A stretch of 7,788 nucleotides of DNA from Chloroflexota bacterium (GTDB taxonomy: Bacteria > Chloroflexota > Dehalococcoidia > JACPPY01), in contig JACPRR010000005.1 of NCBI GenBank assembly GCA_016189825.1, positions 1 to 7,788 on the forward strand, written 5' to 3'. Position 1 is the first letter of the stretch. The number at the start of each line of letters is the position of its first letter. A program made the position numbers and the translations under genes. Positions 1-6,306 of this stretch are shown here, piece after piece. The notes beneath the pieces were generated by a model, which made no database searches, was not told the origin of the DNA, and worked only from the letters and a program-made list of their open reading frames with translations.

Positions 1-34
1 ATTTTCATAGCAATGACAAGGGTGGTGCAGTGGA

Positions 35-1132
35 TTATTCACCATTATTTCCTGCGTTTGTATTAGTGACCTTCTTCGTCGTGACGCGCATGTTCAGATC
101 AACGCCGCAGAACTTGCAGGCGGAACCGCGCAAGCCGACCAGGTTGGACACGTAGCCCTGACGCGAAATGACCAGCCGCCCACAATTGTAACAGACGGTG
201 TTCTCCCCGTCATGCCCGGGAACATTGCCGACGTAGACGAAGCGCAGGCCGGCCTCTTTGCCGATGTTGAGGGCGCGTTCCAGCGTCGCCACCGGCGTGG
301 GAGGTTTGTCCATCATATTATGCTGGGGGTAAAAGCGGGTCACATGCCACGGGGTAAGCTCGCCGAGTGAGCGGCTGACCCAGCCGGCGATGCCGCGCAA
401 TTGCTCATCGTCGTCGTTCACGCCGGGTATGACGTTGGTAACGACTTCGATGTGCATACTCCATTTTTCCTGTGCCCGAACGGCCACGATCAGAATCTCC
501 TGCCAGAGGGCCACACTGGCTAGCGAACGGTACGCCGAATCGGAGAAACCCTTGATGTCCACCCGCCACGCGTCAAGGTACGGTCCGATAACATCGAGTG
601 CTTCGGGAGTCATGTACCCGTTGGTCACGTAGACCGTGTAAAGGCCTGCCTGGCGCGCGAGTCTGGCCGAATCCAGGGTGTATTCGAACCATATGGTGGG
701 TTCGTTGTAAGTCCAGGCAATCCCGGCGCACCGGTTCTGCCCGGCGAGGGACACTGCCGCTTGTGGTGAGAGATATTGCGAAGCACGTCCGCTTCCTTCG
801 GGCTGTTCCACGCAGGCGATCTCCCAATTCTGGCAATGCACGCAATGAAAGTTGCATCCCCAGGTGCCGAGAGAGAATACCCTGGTAGCCGGGAAGAAGT
901 GGAACAAGGGTTTCTTCTCGATGGGGTCGACGGCCATCGAGGATACCGACGAGTAGTTGAGGACATTCAGGGTCCCCTTGTCGTTGCGGCGCATGCGGCA
1001 GACGCCGAGCTTGCCCGGGTTGATCGTGCAGCGCCAGAGGCATATCTGGCAGCGCGCCCTGGTGTCGGGCAGCCTGTCGTACAACGCCACTTCCCTGGTC
1101 TCGGGAGCAGCCGCTTGCCTTGAGATTGCCAA
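35..1132 (-). CDS. amrS: AmmeMemoRadiSam system radical SAM enzyme
   Basis: This is a radical SAM protein of the group that co-occurs with AMMECR1 and Memo/LigB proteins. It is related to pyruvate formate-lyase activating enzymes; its substrate is not established. Numbering from the TTG at 1132 (365 aa), the iron-sulfur motif CX3CX2C is C93, C97, C100 (GCNFHCVHCQ). An N-terminal cysteine group (C28, C31, C35, C45) precedes it, the TYNEP segment lies near 141-145, and a C-terminal CxxC pair (C314/C317 and C339/C342) looks like a zinc ribbon. A polar tail of about 20 residues ends the protein. The frame stays open to an ATG at 1189 (384 aa), but that ATG has no Shine-Dalgarno sequence. The TTG has GAGGAG nine bases upstream. 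A GTG at 1090 would begin right at the conserved region and is a third option. Its likely partner, the LigB-AMMECR1 fusion, is about 5 kb away on the same strand. Family assignment is firm, the start is not. Confidence 0.9.
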   Translation of the reverse strand: MAISRQAAAPETREVALYDRLPDTRARCQICLWRCTINPGKLGVCRMRRNDKGTLNVLNYSSVSSMAVDPIEKKPLFHFFPATRVFSLGTWGCNFHCVHCQNWEIACVEQPEGSGRASQYLSPQAAVSLAGQNRCAGIAWTYNEPTIWFEYTLDSARLARQAGLYTVYVTNGYMTPEALDVIGPYLDAWRVDIKGFSDSAYRSLASVALWQEILIVAVRAQEKWSMHIEVVTNVIPGVNDDDEQLRGIAGWVSRSLGELTPWHVTRFYPQHNMMDKPPTPVATLERALNIGKEAGLRFVYVGNVPGHDGENTVCYNCGRLVISRQGYVSNLVGLRGSACKFCGVDLNMRVTTKKVTNTNAGNNGE

Positions 1133-1141
1133 CTGGGAACG

Positions 1142-1159
1142 CTCCTCAGACCTATTATA
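1142..1159 (-). promoter_or_regulatory. Candidate -10 box and Shine-Dalgarno for amrS
   Basis: On the minus strand a perfect TATAAT (1154-1159) is followed by GAGGAG (1142-1147) and, nine bases later, a TTG codon in frame with amrS. No convincing -35 box is seen at 16-18 bp. A start set by this -10 box would fall near 1147, right at the Shine-Dalgarno, so either the box or the spacing may be fortuitous. If real, it rules out the ATG at 1189 as the amrS start. Confidence 0.3.
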
Positions 1160-1188
1160 GCTCAGGCGCGGTTGCCCTGTGGCTGACA

Positions 1189-1223
1189 TGGTACAATTGG
1201 CCGTTTACGAGCGATTAGCGGAG
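1189..1223 (+). promoter_or_regulatory. Candidate extended -10 promoter and RBS of coaE
   Basis: TGGTACAAT (1189-1197) matches an extended -10 element (TG, one base, then TACAAT). A TTGCCC lies at 1172-1177, but only 14 bp upstream, so it is a poor -35. GGAG at 1220-1223 sits eight bases before the coaE ATG and is a good ribosome binding site. The predicted transcript would have a leader of about 30 nt. Confidence 0.45.
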
Positions 1224-1231
1224 CACTGAAC

Positions 1232-1840
1232 ATGGTAGTAATCGGGTTGACCGGCGGCATCGGCAGCGGGAAAAGCACGGTCGGGTCATTGCTGGCGCAG
1301 CTTGGGGCGGTGCACATCGACGCTGACAAAGTCGGCCACAAGGTATACCGGCAGGGTACTGCCGGCTGGAAGGCCGTCGTCGCCGCGTTCGGACCTGGCG
1401 TCCTCGATGACAGCAGCCATGACATAGACAGGAGGAAGCTGGCCGCGGCGGTCTTTCGAAATCCGGACAAGCTGGCGCAGTTGAATCTCATCGTCCACCC
1501 GTTGATCCGGCGACAGGTGGAAGAGGAAATCGAACGTTGCCGGGCCCTGGGTGCGAAGGTGGTCGCAGTGGAAGGCGCTGTGCTGATCGAGGCGGGATGG
1601 AAGGACATGTTCGGCGAGATCTGGGTGGTGGTTGCACCTGAGGCAGAGGTAGTCAGGCGCGTCAAAGAGAGCAAGGGCGCCAGTGAGGAGGAAACGAAGG
1701 CGCGCGTCCACGTTCAGATGCCGTCAGAGGAGCGCAAACGTCACGCAACGGTGGTAATCGAAAACGACGGCAGCCTCGATGACCTGAGGGGGAAGGTGCG
1801 CCGGGAGTGGGAGGGACTGCTCCGGCGCCAAGGCCCCTGA
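1232..1840 (+). CDS. coaE: Dephospho-CoA kinase
   Basis: CoaE phosphorylates the 3'-hydroxyl of the dephospho-CoA ribose with ATP, the last step of coenzyme A synthesis in the cytosol. The 202-aa length is normal for the family. The P-loop GGIGSGKST is at residues 8-16, and the IDAD segment (29-32) follows at the usual distance. A substrate-domain segment VEGAVLIEAGW is near 113-123. The lid and adenine-binding end reads MPSEERKRHATVVIEN and then DG (163-180). The segment VEGAVLIEAGW departs from the commoner D-x-PLLFE form, and the usual RD pair of the lid is replaced by SK near 147-148. The rest aligns well, so I read this as lineage variation rather than loss of function. The ATG at 1232 has GGAG eight bases upstream. 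The gene is the only one on the plus strand: divergent from amrS, convergent with tmk. Confidence 0.95.
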   Translation: MVVIGLTGGIGSGKSTVGSLLAQLGAVHIDADKVGHKVYRQGTAGWKAVVAAFGPGVLDDSSHDIDRRKLAAAVFRNPDKLAQLNLIVHPLIRRQVEEEIERCRALGAKVVAVEGAVLIEAGWKDMFGEIWVVVAPEAEVVRRVKESKGASEEETKARVHVQMPSEERKRHATVVIENDGSLDDLRGKVRREWEGLLRRQGP

Positions 1841-1950
1841 GGTTCCCCGGGCTTTCGAAGGGCGAAGGTGCCAACGTCTTTCGGGACGCACTAACCTGGC
1901 TAGTATCTGCTTGTATTGCTTCGCGTAATGGTTGCAGCGCGAATGGTTTT

Positions 1951-2046
1951 CCCTCTCCCTTCGAGGGAGAGGGTAGGGAGAGGGTGACCGGCTGGCAGTG
2001 CCGCCATGGAGCCCCCTCTCCTTGATCCTCTCCCCGAGGGGAGAGG
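1951..2046. repeat. Inverted pair of hairpin repeat arms between coaE and tmk
   Basis: The convergent gap 1841-2080 holds no gene. Its centre is a two-armed repeat. The left arm contains a perfect 10-bp hairpin, CCCTCTCCCT (1951-1960), loop TCG, AGGGAGAGGG (1964-1973), followed by another GGGAGAGGG copy up to about 1984. The right arm (about 2011-2046) is an imperfect reverse complement of the left, ending in its own hairpin CCTCTCCC/GGGAGAGG (2027-2046). About 23 bp separate the arms. This layout resembles short non-autonomous palindromic elements (REP- or MITE-like) spread in intergenic regions. There is no T-tract on either strand, so it is not a classical intrinsic terminator, though it could still block transcription from both sides. 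Confidence 0.75.
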
Positions 2047-2080
2047 CGAACCCCCTTACGCTGAATCGTACAAGTAGGTA

Positions 2081-2731
2081 CTAGACCGGGAAGTGCCCGC
2101 TCAGCATGCCTGCCACGCGGGCCCATATCAGGGCCGCGATGGTGCGGCTGGGCAACGTGGCATCGACTATGGTCCAGCAGTATGGTTCGGCGCGGGCCAT
2201 TTCCAAGTAGCCTTTTCTAACCTTGTCGTGGAAAGAGAGGCCTTCGTGATGGAAGCGGTCCCACGCATCGCCCTGCTTGCGGGCCAGGCCCTTATCTGGC
2301 GGGATATCCAGCAGGACTATCAGGTCCGGCCGGATTCCGCCCGTGGCAAGCCTATTCAAGCTTTCGATCGTTCCCAGCGCAATCCCTCTTCCGTACCCCT
2401 GGTAGGCGACGGAAGACGGGGCGTAGCGGTCCGATATGACAATGGCGCCGGCCAGCAGCGCCGGACGGATGACGTCCGCAGTCAGCAGAGAACGCGCGGC
2501 CGCGAACATGAACAGCTCTGTGGCCGGTGGGAACTGCTTTGAGCGTTTGAGGCGCCGTTCTATCGCCCTTCCATATTCAGTGCCGCAGGGGTCTCGAGTA
2601 ACCAGCGAGGACAAGCCAATCCTCTGGAGGCGACGGTGCAGTCCCCGGGCCTGGGTGGACTTGCCGCTGCCCTCACCGCCTTCGAAGACGACGAACAGAG
2701 GCCTGCGCACCGGGGCCGCTGGCTCAGGCAT
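2081..2731 (-). CDS. tmk: Thymidylate (dTMP) kinase
   Basis: Tmk phosphorylates dTMP to dTDP with ATP, an essential step toward dTTP. At 216 aa it has the family length. The P-loop [12 protein letters not shown] is at residues 16-27, with the acidic residue E20 typical of thymidylate kinases. [10 protein letters not shown] (45-54) corresponds to the dTMP-binding REPGGTxxG segment, with D for E and C49 for G. SDRY (100-103) and YQG (110-112) match the DRY and substrate-base motifs. The lid region near 150-175 includes [14 protein letters not shown]. The ATG at 2731 overlaps the end of the upstream ATPase gene by 8 bp (ATGCCTGA), and AGGGA lies eight bases before it. Translational coupling in the pdxS-pdxT-ATPase-tmk operon is therefore likely. 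It is the last gene of that operon and ends facing coaE. Confidence 0.94.
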   Translation of the reverse strand: MPEPAAPVRRPLFVVFEGGEGSGKSTQARGLHRRLQRIGLSSLVTRDPCGTEYGRAIERRLKRSKQFPPATELFMFAAARSLLTADVIRPALLAGAIVISDRYAPSSVAYQGYGRGIALGTIESLNRLATGGIRPDLIVLLDIPPDKGLARKQGDAWDRFHHEGLSFHDKVRKGYLEMARAEPYCWTIVDATLPSRTIAALIWARVAGMLSGHFPV

Positions 2732-4250
2732 GGCGGGCGTCCCTGAAGATTCTCACGTGCCGGGCCGGCTCCTTGCCTTCACTCCGCGAGGTCAGACTGT
2801 GGCGCTCGGCGAGCAGGTGCTGGAGGCGTCGTATGTAGGAGCTTTGCGGGCTGAGGTCGACAATGTCCTCGCCTCCGCTCTCCACCTGCTCCACCGCTGA
2901 TTCCGCTTCCTTCAAGGCGGCGCTCACTGCATCCGTTTTCTCGCGCGGGAACAAGGACTTGACGAACTGCCGTATTTGGGGCGGCGTATTACTGCGCAGG
3001 ACATAGATCGGCGTCCCTGAGGCTTCGGCTTCACGCACCTTCTTGGGCTTCGACCGGAAGTAGCTCTTCGAGGTCAGGACCACATTCGCCTCGGTGACGT
3101 TGGAGACGGATTCAAGGGGCATGCGCAATTCGCGTGCCGCGTCCTCCAATCGCTCGCGGTTCACTCCGAAGGGGTAGACCCGGATTACTTTGCCTTCCTT
3201 GAGCGGAAAGCGGCGTACCTCGCGTTCATCACGTTGAGCTGCCGGAGCTTCTTCGGTGACGACATTCCCTTCCGCGTCCAGCCAGCGGACTTCTGCAGCG
3301 GCGGTCTTGCCACGCAGTATCGTGTCGACCGCCTCGCCGACATCATGATGCACGGTCACTCGTTCCCAGTCCTGGATTTCGACCAGCACCTCGAACGTCG
3401 GTGGCGCCTTGCGCTCGAGGATCGATTTTTGGGTACCGCGGCGCTTTGCTTCTTCGTCGCCCAGGGTAACGGTCTGGATGCCACCAATGAGGTCGGAGAG
3501 GGTTGGATTCATGATCAGGTTGTTGAGTATATTTCCATGCGCCGTGGCGACGAGTTGCACGCCTCGTTCAGCTATGGTGCGTGCCGCCACCGCTTCCAGC
3601 TCAGTGCCGATTTCGTCGATGACTATGACTTGCGGCATGTGGTTCTCCACTGCCTCGATCATGACGGCGTGTTGCATGGTTGGCGTGGGCACCTGCATGC
3701 GCCTGGCGTGCCCGATGGCAGGATGGGGGATGTCGCCGTCGCCAGCGATTTCATTAGAGGTGTCGACGATAATGACTCGCTTCTTGAGGTCATCGGCCGA
3801 AACGCGCGCCATCTCTCGGAGCATGGTCGTCTTGCCCACACCGGGACGGCCGAGAAGGAGGACGCTCTTCCCGGATTCCACCAGGTCCTGGATTATCCTG
3901 ATCGTGCCGTAAACAGCCCTGCCAACCCGGCAGGTTAGCCCTACTATTCGCCCGTGGCGGTTGCGGATCGCGGATATGCGGTGCAGCGTGCGCTCTATGC
4001 CTGCCCGGTTGTCATCGCCGAACGCGCTTATCCTCGCCGCAACGTAGTCAAGGTCTTCCGGGGTAACTTCGAGTTCATCCAGCACTGCTTCGCTATCGGG
4101 GAAACGGGCTTCCGGAGCCCGGCCAAGATCGAGAACGACCTCGAGTAGCTCGTGTTGCTGCGGGTGACGTCGAAGGGCTTCGACAATCCGGGGGGGTAGA
4201 GCGGTGAGCAATCCTTCCAAATCGTCGGTTATCATCCGCTGTACAGTCAT
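2724..4250 (-). CDS. AAA ATPase with C-terminal R3H domain (Ycf45/SpoIIIAA-like)
   Basis: This 508-aa protein combines an ATPase core like that of SpoIIIAA and chloroplast Ycf45 with a C-terminal R3H nucleic-acid-binding domain. Residues 1-110 are the N-terminal region typical of the group. Walker [10 protein letters not shown] is at 134-142, Walker B VIVIDE at 208-213, and a sensor-like ATAHGN at 235-240. A second conserved block, about 355-435 (from [15 protein letters not shown] to [10 protein letters not shown]), is followed by an acidic linker and R3H at about 470-502. There R474 and H478 (RRLQH) form the R-x3-H signature, and [13 protein letters not shown] completes the fold. R3H domains bind single-stranded nucleic acid, but the cellular role of this family is unknown. 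No sporulation gene is nearby, so a sporulation role is not supported. The ATG at 4250 has AGGGG five bases upstream. It lies 15 bp after pdxT and overlaps tmk by 8 bp. Confidence 0.9.
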   Translation of the reverse strand: MTVQRMITDDLEGLLTALPPRIVEALRRHPQQHELLEVVLDLGRAPEARFPDSEAVLDELEVTPEDLDYVAARISAFGDDNRAGIERTLHRISAIRNRHGRIVGLTCRVGRAVYGTIRIIQDLVESGKSVLLLGRPGVGKTTMLREMARVSADDLKKRVIIVDTSNEIAGDGDIPHPAIGHARRMQVPTPTMQHAVMIEAVENHMPQVIVIDEIGTELEAVAARTIAERGVQLVATAHGNILNNLIMNPTLSDLIGGIQTVTLGDEEAKRRGTQKSILERKAPPTFEVLVEIQDWERVTVHHDVGEAVDTILRGKTAAAEVRWLDAEGNVVTEEAPAAQRDEREVRRFPLKEGKVIRVYPFGVNRERLEDAARELRMPLESVSNVTEANVVLTSKSYFRSKPKKVREAEASGTPIYVLRSNTPPQIRQFVKSLFPREKTDAVSAALKEAESAVEQVESGGEDIVDLSPQSSYIRRLQHLLAERHSLTSRSEGKEPARHVRIFRDARHA

Positions 4251-4265
4251 GCAATCCCCTGCCGG

Positions 4266-4850
4266 TCAAGTCGAGGTGGTGACCATGTCGACGAAATAGC
4301 GGTGGAACCTGGTGTCGTTGCCGAGCTCGGGATGGAAGGAGCAGCATAGCAGCTTTCCCTGGCGGGCGGCCACCGGCTCCCCGTCTGGTAATTTACATAA
4401 CACATCCACGGCAGCCCCGACTTTGCTGATCCTGGGCGCCCTGATAAAGATGCCATGGAACGCATCGGGACCGAGCCCAGGTATGTGGAGGTCGGTCTCG
4501 AAGCTGTCCACCTGGCGTCCGAACGCGTTGCGTTTCACTTCGATGTCCATGACCTGCATGGTGTGGGGATATGAGCCGGGGGTGAGCCGGGAGAGCACGA
4601 TGAGGCCGGCACACGTGCCCCAGACCGGGAATCCGGACTTCGCCATGTTCTCTACCGGCGCCAAAAACCCGTATTCGGACATCAGCAGGCTGATGCTGGT
4701 GCTTTCGCCTCCGGGGATGATGAGAGCATCGAGACCGGACAGTTGGGGCGGAAGCCTGACCTCCACCGGATCAACACCGAGACGCCCCAGCATTACGACA
4801 TGCTCGGCGAAAGCGCCTTGCAGTGCGAGGACTCCAATCCTGAGCGCCAT
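4266..4850 (-). CDS. pdxT: Pyridoxal 5'-phosphate synthase glutaminase subunit
   Basis: PdxT hydrolyses glutamine and channels the ammonia to PdxS in the DXP-independent synthesis of pyridoxal phosphate. The 194-aa length is normal. It is a class I, triad-type glutamine amidotransferase. The start MALRIGVLALQGAFAEH is diagnostic for the family. PGGEST is at 46-51, the nucleophile elbow WGTCAGL contains C80, and SFHPEL carries the other two triad residues, H173 and E175. These positions are within a few residues of the Bacillus subtilis enzyme (from memory C79, H170, E172), so the start is right and the enzyme looks active. The ATG at 4850 follows the pdxS stop by 12 bp. There is no strong Shine-Dalgarno between them, which suggests coupling to pdxS translation. 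Confidence 0.97.
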   Translation of the reverse strand: MALRIGVLALQGAFAEHVVMLGRLGVDPVEVRLPPQLSGLDALIIPGGESTSISLLMSEYGFLAPVENMAKSGFPVWGTCAGLIVLSRLTPGSYPHTMQVMDIEVKRNAFGRQVDSFETDLHIPGLGPDAFHGIFIRAPRISKVGAAVDVLCKLPDGEPVAARQGKLLCCSFHPELGNDTRFHRYFVDMVTTST

Positions 4851-4862
4851 ATCCAGAGGGCT

Positions 4863-5744
4863 CTACCACCCGCGGGGAGCCAGCAGTTCCTCCTTGGGAA
4901 TGGCCTTGATGTCCAGGCCGGGCATTGCCTCGCCGAGGCCGCGAGAGACCTCCGCGATCAGCCTGGCGTCGCGAAAATGTGTTGTCGCCCTGACGATAGC
5001 GCCAGCCCGCTTGGCCGGGTCAGAGGACTTGAATATGCCGGAGCCGACGAACACTCCCTCTGCGCCAAGCTGCATCATCAGCGCGGCATCCGCGGGGGTG
5101 GCGATGCCGCCGGCGGCGAAATTGACCACCGGGAGTTTGCCCGTGCGATGGACCTCTCTGACCAGCTCGATGGGCGCCCCCAGGTTCTTGGCTTCAGCGG
5201 GCAACTCGTCCTCGGGCATGTTCTGGAGCTTGCGGATGCCATCCTGCACCGCGCGCATGTGTCTAACGGCCTCCACGATGTTGCCCGTGCCAGCTTCCCC
5301 TTTTGTCCGTATCATCGCCGCGCCTTCGCTGATCCGGCGCAACGCCTCGCCGAGGTCCCGGCAGCCGCAGACGAACGGCACCTTGAAATCATGCTTCCAC
5401 ACGTGGTGGTTCTCGTCGGCTGGAGTCAAGACTTCGGACTCGTCTATGTAGTCGACTCCCAATGCCTCCAGGACCTGAGCTTCAACGAAATGGCCGATGC
5501 GGCATTTCGCCATGACCGGGATGCTGACCGCCTCGATGATCGCGGAGATGATGGTGGGGTCTGACATGCGGGCGACGCCCCCCTGGGCGCGGATGTCGGC
5601 GGGGACCCGCTCCAGGGCCATCACCGCGCAGGCGCCGGCCGCCTCGGCGATCTTCGCATGTTCCGGGGTGACAACGTCCATTATCACCCCACCCTTCAAC
5701 ATCTGGGCCAAACCGGACTTGAGCGTCTGAGTCCCTTGCTCCAT
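4863..5744 (-). CDS. pdxS: Pyridoxal 5'-phosphate synthase lyase subunit
   Basis: PdxS condenses ribose 5-phosphate, glyceraldehyde 3-phosphate and PdxT-derived ammonia into pyridoxal 5'-phosphate on a TIM barrel. It usually forms a dodecamer decorated with PdxT. Numbering from the ATG at 5744 (293 aa), the catalytic residues are D23 (GGVIMDVV), K80 ([10 protein letters not shown]) and K148 ([11 protein letters not shown]). All are one residue below the B. subtilis positions as I recall them (D24, K81, K149; 294 aa). The phosphate-binding [12 protein letters not shown] and GVFVGSGIF segments are intact. The frame extends upstream to an ATG at 5780 and a TTG at 5807, but these lie in the promoter (-10 at 5779-5784). 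The ATG at 5744 has GAGGAG (5751-5756) six bases before it, so I use that start. It is the first gene of the pdxS-pdxT-ATPase-tmk operon. Confidence 0.97.
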   Translation of the reverse strand: MEQGTQTLKSGLAQMLKGGVIMDVVTPEHAKIAEAAGACAVMALERVPADIRAQGGVARMSDPTIISAIIEAVSIPVMAKCRIGHFVEAQVLEALGVDYIDESEVLTPADENHHVWKHDFKVPFVCGCRDLGEALRRISEGAAMIRTKGEAGTGNIVEAVRHMRAVQDGIRKLQNMPEDELPAEAKNLGAPIELVREVHRTGKLPVVNFAAGGIATPADAALMMQLGAEGVFVGSGIFKSSDPAKRAGAIVRATTHFRDARLIAEVSRGLGEAMPGLDIKAIPKEELLAPRGW

Positions 5745-5750
5745 TCTCTG

Positions 5751-5807
5751 CTCCTCGAACTGACCTGTCTTCGACTCCATTGTACCTTTGGGGCGATGGC
5801 GTGGCAA
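5751..5807 (-). promoter_or_regulatory. Promoter and RBS of the pdxST-ATPase-tmk operon
   Basis: On the minus strand TTGCCA (5802-5807, five of six to TTGACA) and TACAAT (5779-5784, five of six to TATAAT) are separated by exactly 17 bp. Transcription would start near 5772, giving a leader of about 28 nt that contains GAGGAG (5751-5756) six bases before the pdxS ATG. The -35 box begins six bases past the stop codon of the response regulator, so pdxS can be transcribed separately from that gene. Confidence 0.7.
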
Positions 5808-5812
5808 AAATG

Positions 5813-6193
5813 TTATTGGCCGAGCACGCTATCCAGTATCCGTATCAGCGCCGTCGGACTGAAGGGCTTTATGAGATAGTCGTCGGCCCCGGCCTGCCTC
5901 CCCATTTCCTTGTTTGACTCCTGGGCGAGGGCACTCAGCATCAGCACGATAGCTTTTTGCGTTTTCGGGTCGGACTTGATCTGCCGGCACACTTCGAACC
6001 CATCATATATGGGCATGATGACGTCGAGAATGACGACGTCGGGGATTTCTTTCCTTGCGATATCCAGGGCTTCCTTCCCATTCTTGGCTTCGAGGAGCCG
6101 GTACCGCGAATCATCACGTATTGTTTCGGTTATCAGGGCGCGGACCGCTTCCTCGTCCTCAACCACAAGTACCGTCTTCACGTTGTTCATCAT
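5813..6193 (-). CDS. Stand-alone response regulator receiver protein (CheY/Spo0F-like)
   Basis: The protein is a single phosphoacceptor domain of 126 aa with no output domain. It would be phosphorylated by a histidine kinase and act through protein-protein contact. The acidic pair is E12/D13 (VVEDEE), the phosphorylated aspartate is D57 ([13 protein letters not shown]), the conserved hydroxyl is S87 (LMLSALA), and the invariant lysine is K109 ([10 protein letters not shown]). All are at standard spacing, so the domain should be functional. No kinase is in the window, so its partner and pathway are unknown. GGAGGT (6205-6210) precedes the ATG at 6193 by 11 bases, a rather long spacing; the second codon is also ATG. 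It has its own promoter and sits 68 bp upstream of pdxS, with a separate pdxS promoter in the gap. A link to vitamin B6 synthesis is therefore not implied. Confidence 0.93.
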   Translation of the reverse strand: MMNNVKTVLVVEDEEAVRALITETIRDDSRYRLLEAKNGKEALDIARKEIPDVVILDVIMPIYDGFEVCRQIKSDPKTQKAIVLMLSALAQESNKEMGRQAGADDYLIKPFSPTALIRILDSVLGQ

Positions 6194-6253
6194 GTTGATG
6201 CATGACCTCCATTGCCACTTCCTCAGCCCCGGGCCCAGCCTGGCTGCGCATAT

Positions 6254-6282
6254 AGTATAATGGAATAACGCGCGCTTGGGAA
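6254..6282 (-). promoter_or_regulatory. Candidate promoter of the response regulator gene
   Basis: On the minus strand TTCCCA (6277-6282, four of six to TTGACA) and TATACT (6254-6259, five of six to TATAAT) are 17 bp apart. Transcription would start near 6247, about 54 nt before the ATG. The location in the 113-bp gap after the LigB-AMMECR1 stop fits. I found no clear intrinsic terminator in that gap, so read-through from the upstream gene is possible. Confidence 0.5.
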
Positions 6283-6306
6283 TGGCGCCGGGCGAAGAGT
6301 CCCCCC

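Noticed and set aside
1951..2046. Possible intrinsic terminator or CRISPR-like array
   Set aside because: There are stable stems but no T-tract on either strand, and only two inverted arms rather than regularly spaced direct repeats.
1662..2126. Minus-strand open frame of 154 codons covering the coaE-tmk gap
   Set aside because: It overlaps the end of coaE and the hairpin repeat. Its Pro/Ser/Arg-rich translation reflects the repeat rather than a protein.
3234..3938. Plus-strand open frame of 234 codons opposite the ATPase gene
   Set aside because: It is antisense to the Walker and R3H ATPase, shows no family motif, and has no ribosome binding site or promoter that I could see.
2724..4250. 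Reading the ATPase as sporulation protein SpoIIIAA
   Set aside because: It is far longer than SpoIIIAA, carries a C-terminal R3H domain and sits with pdxST and tmk rather than other spoIIIA genes.
4312..5564. Long plus-strand open frames (up to about 379 codons) opposite pdxT and pdxS
   Set aside because: They are antisense to two unmistakable enzymes. Their translations are low in recognisable motifs and have skewed composition, as expected for shadow frames in GC-rich DNA.
6256..6261. Plus-strand TATAAT
   Set aside because: No plus-strand gene follows it. The same AT-rich patch is better explained as the minus-strand -10 box of the receiver gene.
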